Assembly: GCF_004919045.1 (NCBI RefSeq)
Contig: NZ_SWDW01000001.1
Location: 310,001-374,000, forward strand
From: Sinomonas albida
Lineage (GTDB): Bacteria; Actinomycetota; Actinomycetes; Actinomycetales; Micrococcaceae
DNA length: 64,000 nt
Direction of reading: 5' to 3'
The position numbers and the translations under genes are program-made. Numbering within the stretch: position 1 is the first letter of the stretch; each line of letters opens with the position of its first letter. Of the stretch, positions 61,203-64,000 are shown in pieces. Under the pieces are notes generated by a model. The model ran no database searches, was not told where the DNA came from, and saw only the letters and a program-made list of their open reading frames with translations.

Positions 61203-62329
61203 CGGGCCGCCCCCGAGGATTCGAGGGCCGCGCGCAGCTGGGCGGCGACGTCCTCCGCGCGAGTGTCGTTGATGAAAGCGCCCATGGCAGCCTCCGATCC
61301 GGCGAGGAACTTGAGCTTGTCCGCCGCACGGCGCGGCGAGGTGAGCTGGAGATGGAACCGGGAGGCCGGCCGCAGGGCGGAATCCAACGGGGCCTGGTGC
61401 CACGCGGCGATGTACGGCGTCGGGGTGTCGTACAGGGCGTCGACGCCGGCGAGGAGTCGGAGGTAGACGTGCGCGAGCTCGTCCTTCTCCTCTCCCGTGA
61501 GCCCCGCGAAGTCGCGCACATCCCGATGGGGGACGAGGTGGACCTCGATGGGCCAGCGGGCAGCGAACGGAACGAACGCGCTGAAGTGGTCCCCCTCGAG
61601 GACCATTCGCCCACCGTCGGTGCGCTCGCGGTCGAGGAGCGAGCCGAGCAGGGTCTCGGACCCTCCGTTCGACTCGAAGTGGCGCGCCGCCGCGGCCGCG
61701 AGCTGGGCCCCGCGCGGTGTCAGATACGGGTACGCGTAGATCTGTCCGTGCGGGTGGTGCAGCGTGACGCCGATCTGCGCGCCGCGGTTCTCGAACGGGA
61801 ACACCTGACGGATGCCGGGGAGCGCGCTCAGCTCCGCGGTCCGGTGGGCCCAGGCCTCCACGACCGTGCGCGCGCGGGTGTACGGCAGCCCGCCGAACGA
61901 TCCCGTGTGGTCGGCAGTGAACGAGACGACCTCGCACCGCCCCGCGGCCGGGACGCTCTCGCCCCACGGGAGCGAGCCGGGGAGTTCCGCGAGGACCGGG
62001 CCTAGGGACGGGAAGCGGTTCTCGAACACGACGACGTCGTAATCCGGATCGGGGATCTCGGAGGCGAACGACGGCGACGTGGGGCACAGCGGGCAGGCAT
62101 CGGCCGGCGGGAGGTGGGTGCGCGTCTGGCGGTGTGCCGCGACGGCGACCCAGTCGCCGCTCAGCCCGTCGAAGCGGAGCTCGCCGGGCTCGGGCCGCGC
62201 AGGGAGGTCCCGCGCGTCGGCCACCGGCACGCGGGGGGCCTTGCCGGGATCGTCGAAGTAGATGAGGTCCCGTCCGTCGGTGAGCGAGCTTCGGGTCACA
62301 GAGGGCGAGAGCCCCGTGGTCGCGGTCAT
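61199..62329 (-). CDS. galT: Galactose-1-phosphate uridylyltransferase
   Basis: A 376-residue HIT-superfamily enzyme exchanging UMP between UDP-glucose and galactose-1-phosphate. The nucleophile His is in HHPHGQIYAY, the metal site includes CPLC near residue 80, and VFENRFPSLG and HLVPHRDV follow the family. The ATG at 62329 overlaps the DeoR stop (ATGA). Translation of the three operon genes is therefore coupled throughout. Confidence 0.95.
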   Translation of the reverse strand: MTATTGLSPSVTRSSLTDGRDLIYFDDPGKAPRVPVADARDLPARPEPGELRFDGLSGDWVAVAAHRQTRTHLPPADACPLCPTSPSFASEIPDPDYDVVVFENRFPSLGPVLAELPGSLPWGESVPAAGRCEVVSFTADHTGSFGGLPYTRARTVVEAWAHRTAELSALPGIRQVFPFENRGAQIGVTLHHPHGQIYAYPYLTPRGAQLAAAAARHFESNGGSETLLGSLLDRERTDGGRMVLEGDHFSAFVPFAARWPIEVHLVPHRDVRDFAGLTGEEKDELAHVYLRLLAGVDALYDTPTPYIAAWHQAPLDSALRPASRFHLQLTSPRRAADKLKFLAGSEAAMGAFINDTRAEDVAAQLRAALESSGAAR

Positions 62330-63108
62330 GCTTGGCTCCCTTGGATGGCGGTGTCGGCAAGGATCACGTGGGGTACGCGGTCGTCGAGCTCGCGGCGGGC
62401 GGACGCCGAGAGCCCGACGTCAGAGATGAGGGTGTCCGCGCGCTCGATCGGGGCGATCTGGGCAAGGCTCAGGAGCCCGTACTTCGAGCTGTCGGCAAGC
62501 ACCACGAGGCGGGCGGCCGCGTTCGCGGCGGCGCGGTTCGTCTCGGCCTCGAGCAGGTTCGGCGTCGTGTACCCGCCCCGCGCATGCACCCCATGGACGC
62601 CCATGAAGCAGAGCTCGACGTGGAGCTGGGCGAGCGAGGACGTGGCGAGCGGTCCGACGAGCGCCTCCGACGGTGTGCGCTCGCCGCCCGTGAGGATCGT
62701 GCGGACCGAAGGGCCCAGGGCCTCGGCCACCTTGATCGAATTCGTGGCGACCGTGAGGTCCGCGACGGCGGGGAGGAGCTTCGCGAGGGCGAACGTCGTG
62801 GTGCCAGCCGTGACGAAGAGCGTCGATCCGGGCCGGATGAGTGCCAGGGCCTCGCGAGCGATCGCTGATTTCGCGTCGGCGTGATGGCCGAACTTGACCT
62901 CGAAGCCCGGCTCGGCGAACGCGAAGTCCGCCACGCGGGCCGCCCCGCCGTGCACGCGCCGCGCGAGGCCTTGACTCTCAAGCTGCTCGATGTCGCGGCG
63001 GATCGTCATCTCGGACACCGCAAGCGACGCCGCGAGTTCGGCCACGCGGACCGCCTCCCGCTTGTCCAACTCCGCCATGATGCGCGCGTGGCGCTCAGCT
63101 GCCAGCAC
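62326..63108 (-). CDS. DeoR family transcriptional regulator of the gal operon
   Basis: A 260-residue repressor. The winged helix-turn-helix (residues 4-60) reads RIMAELDKREAVRVAELAAS then VSEMTIRRDIEQLESQGL; the DeoR sensor domain follows with VHGGA, FVTAGTTTFALAKLL, VATNSIKVAEAL and LADSSKYG. Such proteins bind a phosphorylated sugar. I take GTG 63108 (seven bases after GGGGGG); the earlier ATG 63183 would add a non-family leader. It is the first gene of the operon and probably regulates it and galM. Confidence 0.9.
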   Translation of the reverse strand: MLAAERHARIMAELDKREAVRVAELAASLAVSEMTIRRDIEQLESQGLARRVHGGAARVADFAFAEPGFEVKFGHHADAKSAIAREALALIRPGSTLFVTAGTTTFALAKLLPAVADLTVATNSIKVAEALGPSVRTILTGGERTPSEALVGPLATSSLAQLHVELCFMGVHGVHARGGYTTPNLLEAETNRAAANAAARLVVLADSSKYGLLSLAQIAPIERADTLISDVGLSASARRELDDRVPHVILADTAIQGSQA

Positions 63109-63178
63109 AGTCAATCCCCCCTGCTCTTTCCGCCAGTCGATCCCCGCGGAGGGCCGGCTGAATCCCACAGCCACTATC

Positions 63179-63204
63179 CTCACAGCAACTCAACTTTTCT
63201 CACA
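63179..63204. promoter_or_regulatory. CTCACA direct repeats between the gal operon and galM
   Basis: CTCACA occurs at 63179-63184 and 63199-63204, exactly 20 bp apart in an A/T-rich island. DeoR regulators often bind such repeats. The link to this DeoR protein is inference. Confidence 0.4.
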
Positions 63205-63286
63205 AAACATAACATTCCCGGCGCCCGATGGGAAGCCCCCACGGCCGTCTTTTACGCTGTGTCGGGCCGCGCTAACGTGGGGGACC

Positions 63287-64000
63287 ATGAGCGCCCCGAG
63301 CACTGCTGCCACCCGCCGGCCCGCCGCAACCGGCCGCCAGTTCCGGATCGAGCGGGGCGGCAGCACCGCCGTCGTCACCGAATTGGCGGCGGGGCTGCGT
63401 TCGTTCGAGGTCGACGGCGTGCTCGTCACCGAGACGTATGGCGACGGAGAGATCTCGCCCGGTGCGGCCGGCATCACGCTCGCCCCGTGGGCGAACAGAA
63501 TTGAGGCCGGCCGCTGGACCCTCGACGGGAAGACGCAGCAGCTCGACCTCACCGAGCCGTCGCGCGGCAACGCGAGCCACGGGCTCCTGCGCAACACGGG
63601 CTACGCGGTGCTCGAGGCCGAGGCGGAGAGTGTGAGCCTCGAGGCTGCCGTCTTCCCCCAGCACGGCTACCCGTTCCTCGTGCGGCACCGGGTCGACTAC
63701 CGGATTGACGACGACGGCGGCCTCCGGGTGCGCCAGAGCCTCGCCAACGACTCCTCCCGGGCCGCGCCCTTCGTGCTCGGCGCGCATCCCTACCTGCGTC
63801 TCGGCGACGTCGATACGGCCGAGCTCACGCTCACCGTCTCCGGCCGGACGAGACTCGTCGCGGACGAACGGCTCATCCCGCGCTCGAGTGTGCCGGCCGA
63901 GGGCGAGTCGGACCTGTCGGGCGGGCGCGTGGTCGGGGAGCTCGACGTCGACGCCTCCTATACGGACCTGCATTTCGCGGACGGCGCCGCCCGCGCCACA
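63287..64000 (+). CDS. galM: Aldose 1-epimerase, partial
   Basis: The first 238 codons of a mutarotase-like protein; the window ends before the stop. ITLAPWANRIEAGRWTLDG and NASHGLLRNTGYAV hold the galactose-mutarotase signature and one catalytic His, and VLGAHPYLRLGD holds another. The missing C-terminus should carry the catalytic Glu. A TAACGT at 63273-63278 lies 14 bp before the ATG, together with GGGGG, so the leader is very short. It is divergent from the gal operon and interconverts alpha and beta galactose for GalK. Confidence 0.88.
   Translation, partial: MSAPSTAATRRPAATGRQFRIERGGSTAVVTELAAGLRSFEVDGVLVTETYGDGEISPGAAGITLAPWANRIEAGRWTLDGKTQQLDLTEPSRGNASHGLLRNTGYAVLEAEAESVSLEAAVFPQHGYPFLVRHRVDYRIDDDGGLRVRQSLANDSSRAAPFVLGAHPYLRLGDVDTAELTLTVSGRTRLVADERLIPRSSVPAEGESDLSGGRVVGELDVDASYTDLHFADGAARAT

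Overview
The window is a gene-dense, very GC-rich stretch of chromosome from an actinomycete. Many starts are GTG, genes overlap by 4 bp, and -10 boxes are of the TAnnnT type. The block mazG, eno, ftsB-like, DUF501, ppx, mycosin-like protease, NDH-2, tRNA, liv transporter, together with the sdh, nucleoside-uptake and glyA-folD blocks, is what I would expect in Micrococcaceae (Arthrobacter or Sinomonas type). The genus is inference. I see no prophage, insertion sequence, CRISPR array or rRNA gene. Apart from a possible aromatic-compound P450 cluster this is core or catabolic chromosome.

Layout. 1-697: the first 232 codons of a secreted Ala/Pro/Val-rich protein, cut by the window edge. 0.8-7.4 kb: a Gfo/Idh/MocA dehydrogenase and a GguAB-ChvE type monosaccharide importer with a ROK repressor; the importer and repressor promoters share the box AACGCAATC. 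7.4-12.6 kb: gamma-carbonic-anhydrase-like protein, purU, a flavin monooxygenase-like protein, then a ZTP riboswitch ahead of glyA-folD. 12.6-15.3 kb: a NarL-type two-component pair and a SHOCT membrane protein. 15.3-21.8 kb: an MHS-type permease, two LysR paralogues, ferredoxin reductase, [2Fe-2S] ferredoxin and an unusual P450. 21.8-24.5 kb: a DrrAB-like ABC exporter. 24.6-29.0 kb: small membrane protein, xthA, trpS, 2H phosphoesterase, YihY/BrkB.

29.1-32.6 kb: the sdhCDAB operon with a readable promoter. 32.8-35.3 kb: manC and an M20 amidohydrolase. 35.4-45.0 kb: nucleoside uptake and salvage (BMP lipoprotein, ATPase, two permeases, cdd, deoA), then DedA and adenosine deaminase. 45.0-52.4 kb: mazG, eno, ftsB-like, DUF501, ppx, mycosin-like protease, ndh. 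52.4-58.8 kb: a tandem-repeat spacer, a tRNA with anticodon UAA, a liv-type amino-acid importer split into a forward binding-protein gene and a reverse LivFGMH operon, both with a CRP/GlxR-like box. 59.0 kb: a BI-1 family protein. 60.0-64.0 kb: a Leloir operon (DeoR regulator, galT, galK) divergent from galM, which runs off the end.

Three things cut across the region. Eight genes have a TAnnnT box whose first T lies exactly 12 or 13 bp before the start codon, which predicts leaderless mRNAs. In-frame 15-bp tandem repeats recur in unrelated genes. The most system-like accessory feature is the P450 cluster: its oxygenase has Asn-Glu-Pro where most P450s carry the acid-alcohol pair, as in aromatic O-demethylases of the GcoA type, and it comes with its own electron-transfer chain, a candidate importer and two paralogous LysR regulators.
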